Positions 1 through 11,231 of a stretch of 64,000 bases of DNA are shown here, piece by piece. Position 1 is the first letter of the stretch. The number at the start of each line of letters is the position of its first letter. The translations under genes and the position numbers were made by a program. A model generated the notes under the pieces. That model made no database searches. It was given only the letters and a program-made list of their open reading frames with translations, and was not told the DNA's origin. This DNA comes from Medicago truncatula. Lineage: Eukaryota; Streptophyta; Magnoliopsida; Fabales; Fabaceae. The DNA lies in contig NC_053045.1 in the NCBI RefSeq assembly GCF_003473485.1, positions 34,756,494 to 34,820,493 of the forward strand. Direction: 5' to 3'.

Positions 1-540
1 TAACAAATCTATTAAGATTGATTACCCTAAATCATCACAAGAAATTCTAGACTTTTTTCATGTTTAAAAATGTTTTGTTCATTCTTATATGTGTAACATC
101 AACCTTCACCTCTCACTTCATCTATTGATATCCATAATTATGTATTATGGTCTTATGATTATCCAACCCTATTTGCCGTTATGAAACTTCACTAGTCCAT
201 CCTTCAATATCAAAGATTGAATAATTACAATTCTATAATGCATACTTAAAAGTGTTGCGTAGGAACAGTAAGGTTGAATTAAAATACTTTGAAACCCCAT
301 AACAAAAAGAGATAATTGTCGATTGTGTAAAATATAGCATTGGTCGTTAAATCCCATATCGTCAACCTTTGTCAAATTTATTTCTCTCATCATTTTCATC
401 ATATTATCTTGTTCATCTTCTAAAAATGGAAATTAAACATAAAGGTTCTAAAATGGAACTAAAATCAAATAAAAATACTAGATTATCAAATAAATTATCA
501 CCGAAAAAATATATAAAACAAAGCTTATCATATTTACTTT
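1..540. other. AT-rich intergenic sequence, no gene seen
   Basis: No reading frame here has recognisable protein content or splice structure. I see only AT-rich sequence with short chance ORFs. Confidence 0.5.
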
Positions 541-561
541 TAAAAATAAATAAATAAATAT

Positions 562-905
562 ACGATATTTATTAATTCAAAATGATTAAGTTCATTGACA
601 CAATACAAGTTTATAGTCTCTAAAAATAAAAAGGATGAATCTTCAAATAAACTCACATCATTCATGTTAATAGCATACAATGACATAATACATATGTCTA
701 CAAATATGACTATATTCAAGTCGCCAAAGACGGAAAATAAAAAGCACACCGCATAAAGACGAGAAATCAAAATAAAGACAGTGACAATGAAATCACAAAC
801 AAACAAAAGAAATTGAAAAATATGTGAATATCACCTGTTTAACTAAAAAAGAAAGAAAAACAATTTGAAGAGATGATTTGAGATTAAAATTGACCCTAAA
901 TCACA
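562..905 (-). repeat. Interspersed repeat family, copy A
   Basis: Read on the minus strand, this matches segments at 1819-2228 (+), 10152-10605 (-) and 51022-51512 (+). Shared blocks include one encoding roughly YAINMxDVSLFxDSSFLFL and a head with a ggtcaatttttgac-like partial palindrome. The class is not identified. The conserved head and AT-rich tail would suit a non-autonomous retroposon, but I see no tRNA-like promoter. Confidence 0.6.
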
Positions 906-1420
906 CTCTGTGGTAGATAAAAGGAAGAAAAGTGGTGACACATAGACTTCGGGAAGGAGTCTCCGAAAGTGCGGTGATATAAATATAAACCAAGAAATAA
1001 ATATAAGTTGATCGTAAATTTTGAGGTGTTTCATAAATCATGGAATTAAAAAGCAAGATACACATTCATTTTGTTTAAAGAAATTTATGAAAATAAAAGT
1101 TATCACATTGTTTCCTCAACAAAACAAAAAAATGATCACACTATATTTTGGACTTGTGCATAAATACGTTTTCACCTATTCATGCATTGCTCCTACTTAT
1201 ACCTTTTCAATGGCTCAAGAACATTTTTTCCTTTCTTATTATGAAAGGTTAAAACATATTTAAAGTTGGTTAATTTTTTTGAATTCCTCTGATTTATTTA
1301 AGAGACATTTAATAATAATTTTTAGTTTAGGAAGAATTTTTTTCACAAGTTATACGTGCGATTCTTTTTTTCCTCAAAAAAAAAAAGTGCAATTCTTTTT
1401 TTAATCATTTTAGGAGATCG
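906..1420. other. Intergenic sequence upstream of the NCR gene
   Basis: No gene is recognised. The last few hundred bases must hold the promoter of the NCR gene that starts at 1491. Poly-A and poly-T runs occur around 1340-1400. Confidence 0.4.
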
Positions 1421-1434
1421 CTAGCTTTATACCT

Positions 1435-1442
1435 TATAAAAG
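1435..1442 (+). promoter_or_regulatory. TATA box of the NCR gene
   Basis: TATAAAAG lies 49 bases before the NCR start codon, the expected position for a core promoter with a short leader. No RNA evidence is available. Confidence 0.6.
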
Positions 1443-1490
1443 GATCAAGTCTTGTTCTTTCTATTTATTACAGAAAAAGAGGTGGAAAAC

Positions 1491-1773
1491 ATGAATACAA
1501 TTCTGAAATTTATTTTCGTTGTGTTCCTCTTTCTTTCCATATTTCTTAGTGCAGGGAACAGTAAAAGTAAGCCATTATTTACCCTTCAAATTTTCTTGTT
1601 TACTTCGGTTTTTATGTGCAATCCTTTTTCTCATTTTAGAAACCTTTGTTTATTCTCTCTTTTTCATTGCAGGTTATGGTCCATGTACTACTCTCCAAGA
1701 TTGTGAAACGCATAATTGGTTTGAAGTTTGTTCGTGTATTGATTTCGAGTGTAAATGTTGGTCTCTTTTGTGA
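1491..1773 (+). CDS. Nodule-specific cysteine-rich (NCR) peptide, six-cysteine, two exons
   Basis: Exon 1 starts at the ATG at 1491 and encodes a strongly hydrophobic signal peptide (MNTILKFIFVVFLFLSIFLS), typical of the late-nodulin/NCR family. The intron ends at a tttcattgcag acceptor and exon 2 is 1673-1773. Two in-phase donors exist, after 1560 or after 1566, giving about 56 or 58 residues. The mature part has six cysteines spaced C-x5-C-x8-C-x1-C-x4-C-x1-C. The C-x5-C and C-x4-C-x-C ends are classical, but the single residue between cysteines 3 and 4 is unusually tight. The mature peptide is acidic (several D/E, one K). In known NCRs the intron separates signal and mature peptide, and the product goes through the secretory pathway to the symbiosome, where it acts on the rhizobial bacteroid. 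This gene's own role is inferred from the family. Confidence 0.88.
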
Positions 1774-1818
1774 GCCGTCACATAAATGTTTTTTCTCTTT
1801 TATCCATCAAACAAAGTT

Positions 1819-2228
1819 GATTTAGGGTCAATTTTTGACAACAAATCACTTTTATAGATCGTTTTTCTTCTTCCCTTTTATTTAAATTAGTGATTTTCAC
1901 ACTATTTAGTTTTTTGTTTTGTGATTTCGTTGCCTTAGTGCGATATTGTTTTGTTCGTCGTCTTTGTGTGGTGTTGTTTGTCTTTCTTGTCTTGCTATGA
2001 TGTGCTATGATGTTTTTTTGGTTCAGATTATCAGATCCAAAAACATGAGTATTCTGGAGACTTGAATATAGTCATGTTTGTAGGCTATTGCACTTTGTTG
2101 TTAATGCTATTAACAAGGATGTTATGAATTTATTCGCATATTCATCATTTTTGTTTTTAGCGAATTTACATTGTATTGATGTCCTTTATCAAATTGAACG
2201 AATATCGTTTATTTTCAATCAGAAAAAA
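1819..2228 (+). repeat. Interspersed repeat family, copy B
   Basis: Plus-strand copy of the family at 562-905, 10152-10605 and 51022-51512. It starts with a 'gatttagggtcaatttttgac' type head, passes through a tttgtgtggtgtt block and ends near 'atatcgtttattttcaatcag'. It begins about 45 bases after the NCR stop codon, so it may supply part of the NCR 3' UTR. Confidence 0.6.
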
Positions 2229-2431
2229 ACCCCTTCCGCTAGAAGCAGTAAGTTGTCAATTACTCTCTTCGTTCCTTTTTAAGGGTCATTTTGAAATATT
2301 AACACCAAGTTATCGAAGTGTATTTTTGCACTCTTACTTCCTATTATACCTTTATTTTAATCAATATATTCTTATTTTTTTGTACATACTTTCTCTTTCC
2401 AATAAATTTAATATGTTATCTTTCTCTTGTA

Positions 2432-2724
2432 CTCCCTCCGTCCCTAATTATAGGACCCTTTTGAAAAAATAACAGGAATTAAGATAGTGGATATTTGTAT
2501 TAAATATGTTTGTAATTACTATTGTTTTTATAATTTTATCCTTTAAGAGAGAATTGATTTATGTTTTTAACATGATATTTATTGCTGATTGAAGAAAATT
2601 ATGTATAATAAATAGGGGCATGCATGTAAAGAAATAATTAATGTAGTTGGAAATAGCAAAGGGGTCTTATAAAAAGGGACAAAAAAAAATCTCAAAAGGG
2701 TCTTATAATTAGGGACGGAGGGAG
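2432..2724. mobile_element. Stowaway-type MITE
   Basis: Terminal inverted repeats beginning CTCCCTCCGTCCCTAATTAT are followed inward by aggacccttttga-type sequence, mirrored by ...ataattagggacggagggag. TA dinucleotides flank both ends. About 293 bp, no coding capacity. These are the hallmarks of Tc1/mariner-derived Stowaway elements. Confidence 0.93.
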
Positions 2725-2933
2725 TAGTTACTATCCTTTTCTCCAACAAATTCTCATTCTTTGGTAAATTCTGTCACTCTCGTAACAAACAATTGTCAAT
2801 TTTAAGATCAATGTAAAACATATTCAGTTAATAGAAGTTTTATAGCAATTTAAAAATATGTTCCCTCCTAAGACAACAATAACAGCAAAATGAAATGGTA
2901 GCATACATAACAAAAAGTTTTGAACATTAACCA

Positions 2934-3480
2934 TCAAGATACATTACGAAAAACTTCGTAATAAACAACATTTGAGGTCGTATCAGTACTCTCTCCATCT
3001 CCATTAACGATTAGTATTTTCAAACCCTGTCTTGAAGTGACTCTGGAAATTGCAACGTACAACTGACCATGCGAGAACACGAGACTCGAAAAATAAATTC
3101 CAACATTTTTAAGTGATTGCCCTTGACTGCTGTTGATTGTCATGGCAAGTGAAACAAATATTGGAAATTGTCTTCTTTGGAATTTCAAAGGAATTTTAAC
3201 ATCAGATGGTTGAAGAGATAACATGGGTATGAACTTTTTCGCCGATGTTACTTCCAGATATAACCTTAGCTTCAAGCACAAATTTTCCCATTCTGGTTAT
3301 GATTAACCTTGTTCCATTGCATAATCCCAACTTTAGATCAATATTTCTCAAAAGCATAATTTGAACTCCAATCTTCAATCTTATCTTATGATGTGGAAGT
3401 CCTGAAGCATTTATTGTCTTGAGAAATTCAGTGTGGACATCATCAAAGAATTTAGTTAAGAGATATCCAATAAATTTCAA
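2934..3480 (-). pseudogene. Helitron-type Pif1-like helicase, C-terminal remnant, frameshifted
   Basis: Two overlapping minus-strand frames together give the end of a Pif1/Helitron helicase. The upstream part (3480 to about 3240) has LPHHKIRLKIGVQIMLLRNI and a GLCNGTRL segment. The downstream part has the late helicase motifs AMTINSSQGQSL, VFSHGQLYVAISRVTSR and GLKILI. The frame changes near 3235-3245, so the copy is broken. The N-terminal helicase motifs and the Rep domain are absent. In the family this enzyme is part of the rolling-circle transposase of Helitrons. I did not find the Helitron 5'-TC or 3'-hairpin-CTRR ends with confidence. Confidence 0.85.
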
Positions 3481-3613
3481 CCTTGTCTTTTAAAAATTAA
3501 CAAAGTAATACAAATTGAATTTTATTTAAAACTTCAATTTTATTGAAGATTGGAGTATGGCGATTTAAGGAAATCTGATTGTAGATTATGAGCAAGTTCT
3601 TTCCTGTATGCAT

Positions 3614-3870
3614 TTAAGGAAATCTCCACTTGATCACATAGCTATGGCGATCGTGAACCCGAATCACAAAAAGTTGAGGTAAAGCATAAATCAGAGATAT
3701 CCAACCACCATGTTCTAATTTATAGGCCTTGTTCAGTTCGTCTATTCTATGAGAGAAATACAGATTTCCATCATATTTATCCACGACAACTTCAATTTTA
3801 GCTTCAGCATTTGCATAAATGCAGGATCTTCAACGTGATATTTCCATAGTGCAACATCTGCGAAAGAACA
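3614..3870 (-). pseudogene. B3-like DNA-binding domain fragment (shorter copy)
   Basis: On the minus strand a frame reads ...EVVVDKYDGNLYFSHRIDE... then KLEHGGWISLIYALPQLFVI and RVHDRHSY before a stop at 3614. It aligns by eye with the NQFEAMVERICGSVFLTTRF / GGTIVMVFTGGGQFGI segment of the neighbouring gene at 4372-5542, so it is a second, truncated copy. Just upstream the frame is broken: DVALWKYHVEDPAFMQ is in another phase. The B3 assignment is from pattern recognition of this multicopy legume family and is tentative. Confidence 0.5.
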
Positions 3871-4371
3871 ATGCTCATATATTATTGCTTTGACATAGCT
3901 ACGACATACTTCACAAATTAAAAAAATAAGACTAATCAGATGATATTAACATAAAGTACCTATTAAAAAAAATATACCTTTGCATGAGTAGAGAGCGAAA
4001 TCCGTGACATTTTTTGCTGTCGTAAGATCTAACATGATCGTATTACCGGATCAGTTGTCTGTTTAAGCCTTTGAATCGAAAATTTGCACAAAGTTATAGG
4101 GAGAAGACAACTCCTTATAGAAATTTTTTAATGTAAATGACCATTGTGCTTTTATTGGTAGTAATTCCTATTAATTGCAGCAATTAAAAGCTTTAACTGC
4201 GTATTGCTTTGTAAAGTTAAAAGAAATAATTCATGGACATATTCACTTGTACCGTGGATGACTGCATAGGAAATAAAAGCAATTAAATGCTATTACTGTA
4301 TAAAAGCAATTTAATCAAACTAATTGCTCAGTACAAATTACTACCTATTGAAAGCAATATGGCTGCAAACA

Positions 4372-5542
4372 TCAAACTCTCACAACAGTTGGGCGTTTGA
4401 CTTGAATGTATATGGTGTCGTTCATGCCAGCATGTGGAAACCCAACTTTAATCATGACACCTTCATCAAGTCTGCGCGCATGTACCATTCTTTTCCATCC
4501 TCCACCAAGTTTATGTGATGATGTGGCCTGGATCCAAATATAGTGATACAATTCCACTTGTTTCCACATTCATCAATCGTTGTCAATGAAGTGGTTTTTT
4601 CCCCAATAGTTAAATCACACAGGCCCTTGTAAATAAGCATATGCATAAAAATTACAAACTGTATAACCAAATTTTTAAATGATCAAGGTGATAGAAATGT
4701 TCCTAAAAAAGCAATGTAATGCAAAATCAAAATACCATAAATCCAGAAGTGACATCAAAACCAGTTAAATACTTCTCCCACGAGATTTGAAAATTTCTCT
4801 CATCATGATGGAATGTGAGGATTTCACATGTGACCAGAACACCTTCATATGCAAAGGCTGGCACAATAGTTTTCTCAATCTCAAATTTCATTGAAGGAAT
4901 AAAAAGAGGAGGATCCACAACACGTCTTGATCGATCAATCACATTAATCCCAAACTGTCCACCACCGGTAAACACCATCACAATAGTTCCACCCAAACGG
5001 ACATCATAAAAGTCATGTATGGCATTGAACCTGGTAGTTAAAAACACACTACCACATATCCTTTCAACCATAGCCTCAAACTGGTTGTTGTTAGGATCGA
5101 TAAAAGTGGCGTAATCACCTATTGATGCACCAAAATCATAAACAAAGGTTTTTGGCAACATAAGTGCACCCTGTTAAACATATACAGCCGAAATTAGTAA
5201 GTGAAAATGCTAATCAAATGAACTTTTAATTTGAATTGTCGCATCTATAAAAATACAATATTAGTAATCCTGCACTCACATCTGTTACATGAAACTCAAG
5301 TCGAAGAGTTCTATATTGAACTCGCAATCTGTTAACAAACTTGTCCAAATCAGTTATAGGATTTGGATCTAATGGAGCTGAAAAAGATCAAAGATTCAAA
5401 TAAATTAGTGCAAGTTGAAAAATATAAACGAAACAAAAAAATAAGAGAACAAGAAAGGAGATGAAACATGGTTAGATTTTTTTGTGTTATTTGTACCCTT
5501 CAAGCAGTGCAATGCTAAGAGAGTTAATGGATCACTTTCCAT
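4372..5542 (-). pseudogene. B3-like DNA-binding protein gene, four exons, probable frameshift
   Basis: Splice-consistent exons on the minus strand: 5542-5497 (MESDPLTLLALHCLK), about 5379-5278 (PLDPNPITDLDKFVNRLRVQ...), about 5170-4736 (MLPKTFVYDFGASIGDYATF ... GSVFLTTRF ... GGGQFGINVIDR), and about 4650-4372. Phases join correctly across the first three. In the last exon the first half (LCDLTIGEKTTSLTTIDECG) and the second half (GGGWKRMVHARRLDEGVMIK) are in different frames near 4500, so the copy probably carries a one-base shift. The layout fits plant B3-like proteins with two related domains. The Helitron-type helicase lies downstream on the same strand, so capture or co-mobilisation is possible. 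An alternative is an intact gene with a different last splice site. Confidence 0.5.
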
Positions 5543-5635
5543 CGGTAAGTCTAAACTGTCTTGATCTAAAAATGATGTTAGGAGAGGATAATGGGAATGC
5601 AATCGTTAAGAGTTTCTGTACATAAAAATGATAGT

Positions 5636-5690
5636 AGGAGATGGTAATGGTAGGAGATGATAATGGTAGGAGATGATAATCGTTAAGAGT
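5636..5690. repeat. Short minisatellite
   Basis: The unit taggagatgataatgg occurs about three times in succession, just upstream of the B3-like gene start (minus strand). Confidence 0.7.
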
Positions 5691-5816
5691 TATGGTGATT
5701 TGATTAGCATTAACTACGTTTTCAATGGCCATTATGACGTATCTGTATGAGAGAGGAAATAAGTAGTTTGAAAATAGAGTTTGAATCAACGGCTGAGATT
5801 AGATTAGCAATGAATT

Positions 5817-6194
5817 TTAATCAACGGCTGAGATTAGATGCATGCTTAGGAGGGAAAAAAGCTAGTGATTAGGGCAAACATGCTAGCTAATCAACTCTAG
5901 CTTTTATAATAAAGGATCAAATAAAATATAGGGTTAATTAAGTAAATGGTCCCTATAAATATTCAAAATTTCATTTTTAGTCCCTACAAAATAAAATCAC
6001 ACTTTTTAATCAACGGCTGAGATTAGATGCATGCTTAGGAGGGAAAAAAGCTAGTGATTAGGGCAAACATGCTAGCTAATCAACTCTAGCTTTTATAATA
6101 AAGGATCAAATAAAATATAGGGTTAATTAAGTAAATGGTCCCTATAAATATTCAAAATTTCATTTTTAGTCCCTACAAAATAAAATCACACTTT
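5817..6194. repeat. Perfect 189-bp tandem duplication
   Basis: 5817-6005 and 6006-6194 are identical wherever I compared them, with a constant offset of 189. The unit contains the left end of the MULE MITE at 6120-6375 and its left flank, so the duplication followed the insertion. Identity suggests it is recent. A shorter extra copy of the motif tcaacggctgagattagat lies at about 5786. Confidence 0.9.
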
Positions 6195-6375
6195 TTAGTC
6201 CCTGTGAAATTTTCCGTCAGCATTTTTAGTTCCTATAAAACTTTTCGTCAGCATTTTTAGTCCTTGTAAAAAAATTCCTTCAATATTTTTAGTCCCTAAA
6301 ATGCTTAAGGAAAATGTCACAAGGACTAAAAACAAAATTTTAAATATTTATAGGAACCATTTACTTAATTAACCC
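6120..6375. mobile_element. MULE-type MITE with 9-bp target duplication
   Basis: Long inverted ends start gggttaattaagtaaatgg and finish ccatttacttaattaaccc. The 9-bp direct repeat TAAAATATA lies at 6111-6119 and 6376-6384. Inside are several 'tttttagtccctg' type blocks. A 9-bp duplication with long TIRs marks non-autonomous Mutator-like elements. Confidence 0.9.
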
Positions 6376-6475
6376 TAAAATATATAATTATATTAAAGGA
6401 AATATTAAATGACAATGAAAATTCATGAATGAATTTAAATGAAAAATAAGGTTCAAATAAGGCTTATATTTTTTT

Positions 6476-8024
6476 GGCTTAATTGGACTTTTGGTCCCTT
6501 AAGTAAATTGTTGTTTTCATTTTGGTCCCATAACTCATAAAATCAACATTTTGGTCCCTCAACGTTTGCTCCGTTAATCAAAAAGGTCCATGACGGTTAA
6601 CTTTAACCCCAAATGTTTATGGTGAACCAACTTAAGAGTGGTCCACCATAGGTCCTATTAATTATTTTAATGTAAACTGTTTGATCTTTTTTTTAAAGGA
6701 TGACCATTAGATTACGTAGGTGTATTTTATCTTACGGTAAGTCAACAACAAGTAATTAATTTTCTCTTTCTTCCTCTCCTTTGTCACTCTTGTTCATCAT
6801 CTTCAACATCACATTCAACAACACCATCATCATCGATCTTCATCATTTACCTAGAAAAATCCAGAAACATCAACCATCAACAACAACAACAACATCATCA
6901 CCATCGATTTCTATCAATTCCAAACACCACTAATTCAATTAAAACTCATCTCCATCATCAAACACACAGTCAGTTTAAGGAAAAAGAAGAAAAATTTCAA
7001 AATTCAGTTCCACCCCCAAATCAATAACAACCACAAATTCTCCTTACGTTGAATCCAAAATCTGAATCAGGAAACACAGAGATGAAAAATCCAAATCAAA
7101 ATCTACAGAATCCAAATCCAGATTTGTCGTACAACAACAAAATGCAAACTCAGTATTAATTTAAACAAGGAAAAAAAAGTCAAATAATGCAATGTTGTTC
7201 TACAAGACGAAAACCAATCCTTCCTCTACAAACAACGGCCACCACCGTTCTCACACAACCACCGGCGTTTTTCCCCTCTTTAAACACCTCTTCATCTTCT
7301 CTTTCTCTTTCCCACTCAAGTCTCTCACATATCTCCCTCCGTGTTTGACAGAAAATATGGGTTTCTGAGTTTGGATCTAGGTATGGAAGAAAGAATAAGG
7401 AAAGTTAATATGGGTTTGGGTATGGCAGCTGGAAGCAAGAATCTAGATATGGGTATGATTATGGTGGGATAGAAACTGAGTGGTGTTTAAAAAAGAAAGT
7501 GAGAAATAAGAAAATTGTAAGAGGAAGAAGCAAAAAATATCATGATGTAATTGATTAGAATTAGAGTGGGGTCTGAAGCAAACAAGGAGGAAGGATAGAG
7601 TATATGCTTCAAAGGTTTTGGTTCGGTGAGAGAAGAAAAGGATGGTGGTTTGGTGGGTGTGTTTGGAGAGGACAGTGTGGTGTGGTTTGGTGCGTGGGTT
7701 TGGAGAGATGAGTGGGTTTAGAGAGAGATATGGAATAAATGATGGTGTTGATGAAGATTGATTACGTTGAAGATGATGAACAAGAAGAGAGAAGATGATT
7801 AAAAGTGAAAAAAAATTAGGTGCTGATGATTCACTGTTAAATACAATAGACATGCAATCAAGTGGTTAAAATCAAATCAAAAAATTTAGACATTAAAGGA
7901 CAAACGGAGGGGACCAAATTGACTAACGGAGCAAAACAAGAGGAACCAAAATGTTGATTTTACGAGTTATGAGACCAAAATGAAAATAACAAATTACTTG
8001 GGGGACCAAAAGTCCAATTAAGCC
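6476..8024. mobile_element. Non-autonomous MULE-like element, about 1.55 kb
   Basis: Long terminal inverted repeats (over 100 bp, imperfect) run from ggcttaattggacttttggt to the mirror accaaaagtccaattaagcc. The 9-bp flanks tattttttt and ttttttttt are nearly equal. The interior carries CATCAT/CAACAA-rich sequence and a minus-strand open frame at 7443-7853 rich in S, H, T and N, with no recognised domain. That frame could be captured host sequence, as in Pack-MULEs, or chance. Confidence 0.85.
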
Positions 8025-8034
8025 TTTTTTTTTT

Positions 8035-9330
8035 AAGCAAAAAGAGAGCCCAGCAAGAAGCTTGGACACTCCCTAATTCATTAACTAAAAGAAAAAAAGC
8101 AGGAAATACAAAAAAAGAAGAGGGGAACCAAACCAAGACCTCTTCAAATGTTAACAAACCTAAAACAAGGCCTTCCCAGCCTGTTTTGAACATAAAAAGA
8201 CCTAACGCATAATGGAGCCTCTAACCAAATGGTGAGATGATTAACATATAAACCAACATTGGCCAAAGCATCAACACAGCTATTGCCTTCTCTGTACACA
8301 CGAGTAACTAAAAAGTTCATACTTTTAGTTATGTTTAGGCAGTTAGTCCATCTGTTCCTTAGCTTCCGAGGAACAAGTGAAGAATTTTTAAAAGCATTAA
8401 CTACTAAAGAGGAATCTGATTCCAACCATAAATTCTTCCATTGATATTGATGAGCTATTTCAATAGCTTTCATGGCCCCTAATATTTCTGCATGAAAAGC
8501 ATTGCCTGGCCCTGTGTTTTCTTCAAACCAAAGTAGCAAGACTGACTGACTCCTTAGCTTTGAAGATACCTCCACAAGATGAAGTGGTGTTGTTAGCTGA
8601 ACCATCTGTGTTGCATTTAATCCATTGAAAGATAAGGGGATGCCATAAGACTTCAATGATTCTTGGAGTTTTGGGAGGATGAATGCAAACATTGAGCTTT
8701 TTAAGGATGGTAAAGTCTTGGATTGATGAGGAAGCTACTGCATTGGATAGGTTACCTGAGAGGGACAAATTAGAGATAATCATTGAAATTGTTGTTTCCA
8801 GGGAATCTGCTTAACTTTGAATCTTATTTGGTTTCTTGAAAACCAAATAATATTAAGGATATTGATCAAGGTTGAGATTATAGTCAATTTACATTGAGGA
8901 TTCCAGTTTCTATCAGCAAGAGACCATATGTCTTCAACTGTTTGAAACTGAATGTTGAAATTTAGGATGGAAGCAAACCATTTCCATAGATTGATTGCAA
9001 AGGTACATTGAAAAAACAGATGGAAAGAATTTTCAGTGCCTTGCTTGCATAGGGAACACATTGAAGGAATAGAGCATCCTCTCACCATCAAATTTTCATC
9101 AGTTGCCATCTTATCATGCATTAACCTCCATGCTAGAAAGGATTTGGAAGGAGGTATATCCTTAGACCAGATATACTTGGTCCATTTCTTCTTAGTGGGA
9201 TGCAATCTTTTGAACTCATAATTAAACACCTTTAAGGGTGAGAATACCTGAGGAGTTGTGATTCCACACCTGACTGTCAGCTTTATCATGCAATGGGAGA
9301 GTAACTTGCAGCACAAGGTTTTTCAGATAA
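8035..9330 (-). pseudogene. LINE (non-LTR retrotransposon) 3' end: zinc-binding RT tail and RNase H
   Basis: Reading leftwards on the minus strand, 9316-8780 encodes the zinc-binding region found after plant LINE reverse transcriptases (YIWSKDIPPSKSFLAWRLMH, then CSLCKQGTENSFHLFFQC). 8783-8144 encodes an RNase H of the RVT_3 type (WIKCNTDGSA, FHAEILGAMKAIEIA, LWLESDSSLVVNAF, REGNSCVDALANVG). At least two frameshifts separate the segments (near 8780 and 8530-8690). The endonuclease and RT core are missing, as expected for a 5'-truncated LINE. The poly-T near 8025-8034 would be its poly-A tail. Confidence 0.9.
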
Positions 9331-9495
9331 GGCTTATAAAAAAGTTCAAATAATTTGTCAAAAAAAAAAAAAAAAAATTCAAATATTAATATGCACTTAG
9401 TATTTAAATTTCAACAAAAGTGCACCAAAAATCTTAGGCAAATCTTCTCTCATTTTTATTTTCTTTAAGATTAAAAACAATGTTAATCCTTTACC

Positions 9496-9496
<1 letters not shown>

Positions 9497-9575
<79 letters not shown>
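9497..9575. repeat. (AT)n microsatellite
   Basis: About 78 bases of almost uninterrupted AT dinucleotide. Confidence 0.97.
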
Positions 9576-9577
<2 letters not shown>

Positions 9578-10150
9578 CGAGCCAACTCATGAACCAACTA
9601 AGTCGGACTATATGTAATTCAAGTTCGGCTCATTTATTTAACGAACTTAATTTTCAGCTCAAGTTCAGCTCATTTGGTTAATGAGCCAAGTTCAACGAGT
9701 TAATTGTCGAATCGAGTTACGAACTATTATCGAGTTGGTTCGGTTCATTGCCGGCCCTAACTTTAACAAACCAAAAAAAAGAATTAAGTAAATAAAAAAA
9801 AAATGGTAAACCAAACAATAGACTAAAAAAAGAAGGGAGCAATGAAAGTCTGGATAAGATTTCACGAAGTAAAAGTTTGAGATGAAAATCCAAAAGAAGT
9901 CGTTATATAGGCATATGAATTGCATTTCCAATAAATATGAGAGAAAAAAAAAATCAAATCCACCTAATATGAATCACATTCGAATCACTTATTTCAACCC
10001 CTTTTATGAAGAATATTGACAAGAAACATGAATGTCTCTAACTCTGATCGAAAAGAATAAGTGATATCAAGATAAAAAGAAAACACAACTTGCGATTGTA
10101 CAATTGCGATCCATAAAAAAAGTTTGTTTATTTTTTTATTTTTTTACAAA
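9576..10150. repeat. Degenerate repeat with 'gagccaagttcaacgag' motifs, then AT-rich spacer
   Basis: 9576-9760 contains repeated variants of aagttcggctcattt and gagccaagttcaacgagtta, suggesting an old repeat next to the AT tract. The rest has no gene signal. Confidence 0.4.
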
Positions 10151-10151
10151 A

Positions 10152-10605
10152 ACAAAACGATATTCATTCATTCAAATCGATAGAGTACATCAGATACAAA
10201 CATCACTAAAAACGTAAAGGGTGAATCTGCGAACAAACTCACAACATCTAAGCTAATAGCATACAACGGTAAAATGCCTATATTTAATATGATAAAACCT
10301 AAGTCACAGAAATATTCATGCTTCCGGATCTGCAACATTGACGTCCAAATCATTGGTTGAATTTGTAATCGACTGATGTAGATCTTTCAATAGGAACTGA
10401 ACAAACACTGCGACAAGACGCGAAGTCCAATGCCGCACAAGACGACGAACAACACAACGCCGCACTTAGACGACGAAATCACAAAAAACACAAAAGAAAA
10501 AACTTGATAGATGTGAAAACCACTTATTTAGATTGAAAGAAAAGAGGAAAAAGATGTATAGGGGTGATTCTAGGTCAAAAAATGACCTAAGACCACCCCT
10601 CCTCA
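10152..10605 (-). repeat. Interspersed repeat family, copy C
   Basis: Minus-strand copy of the family at 562, 1819 and 51022. Its head (about 10560-10602) can fold: aggggtgattctaggtc ... gacctaagaccacccct. It contains a cgccgcacttagacgacgaa block and ends at cgatattcattcattcaaat. Confidence 0.65.
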
Positions 10606-10609
10606 ATGA

Positions 10610-11230
10610 ACGAAGAAGAAAGAAAGTTTAGAGAGAAGTTGGAGTTTCTCTCACTAAAAAACTAGGACCGGCTATTACTAAATTTCTAATATAAAAAAAT
10701 GACCAACTAATAGTTATGAGTCAATTTCTTAGTTAACAAGGAGTTGAACCCACTTTTGTAATATGAGTCAATTTATTCGTGATATGATCAACTTGCGTTG
10801 ACTGTCTGGCAATAATATGGAACAACTATTTATTGATTGTTTAAAAGTGGTGAATTTGAACTTACCAACTTAACAATAAACATCTACAATTATTTATAAG
10901 TGGTCTTGTCATAAAATATTACATAAATAATTTTTTTTCTTGAAAGAATATTACATAAATAATTTATAAATACTATTAGCTGTGAATTTAATTCATATAT
11001 ATTATAAGTGTAAATATTTTTTCGTCGTTAATAATAGATCTAATAGTTATATCATGTTGTTAATCATATTTGGCTTTAATCAATATTACTTTTAAAGTGA
11101 TACATATGGTTGATTATGATTTTACTAACGGTATAAAACATTTTACACTCTCAAATATATCACAATCAAACTCGTTACTTTGAACGTCCTCATTTTTATA
11201 GTTATCTTTGTAAGTAATTGTAGAGTTTTG
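10610..11230. other. Spacer with a short inverted copy of a repeat
   Basis: No gene seen. About 10845-10900 (gtggtgaatttgaacttacc) is an inverted relative of 12500-12560 and 21550-21600. Confidence 0.4.
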
Positions 11231-11231
11231 A

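Noticed and set aside
7443..7853. 136-codon open frame as an independent gene
   Set aside because: It lies wholly within a MULE-like element and has low-complexity S/H/T/N composition. I mention it as possible captured sequence only.
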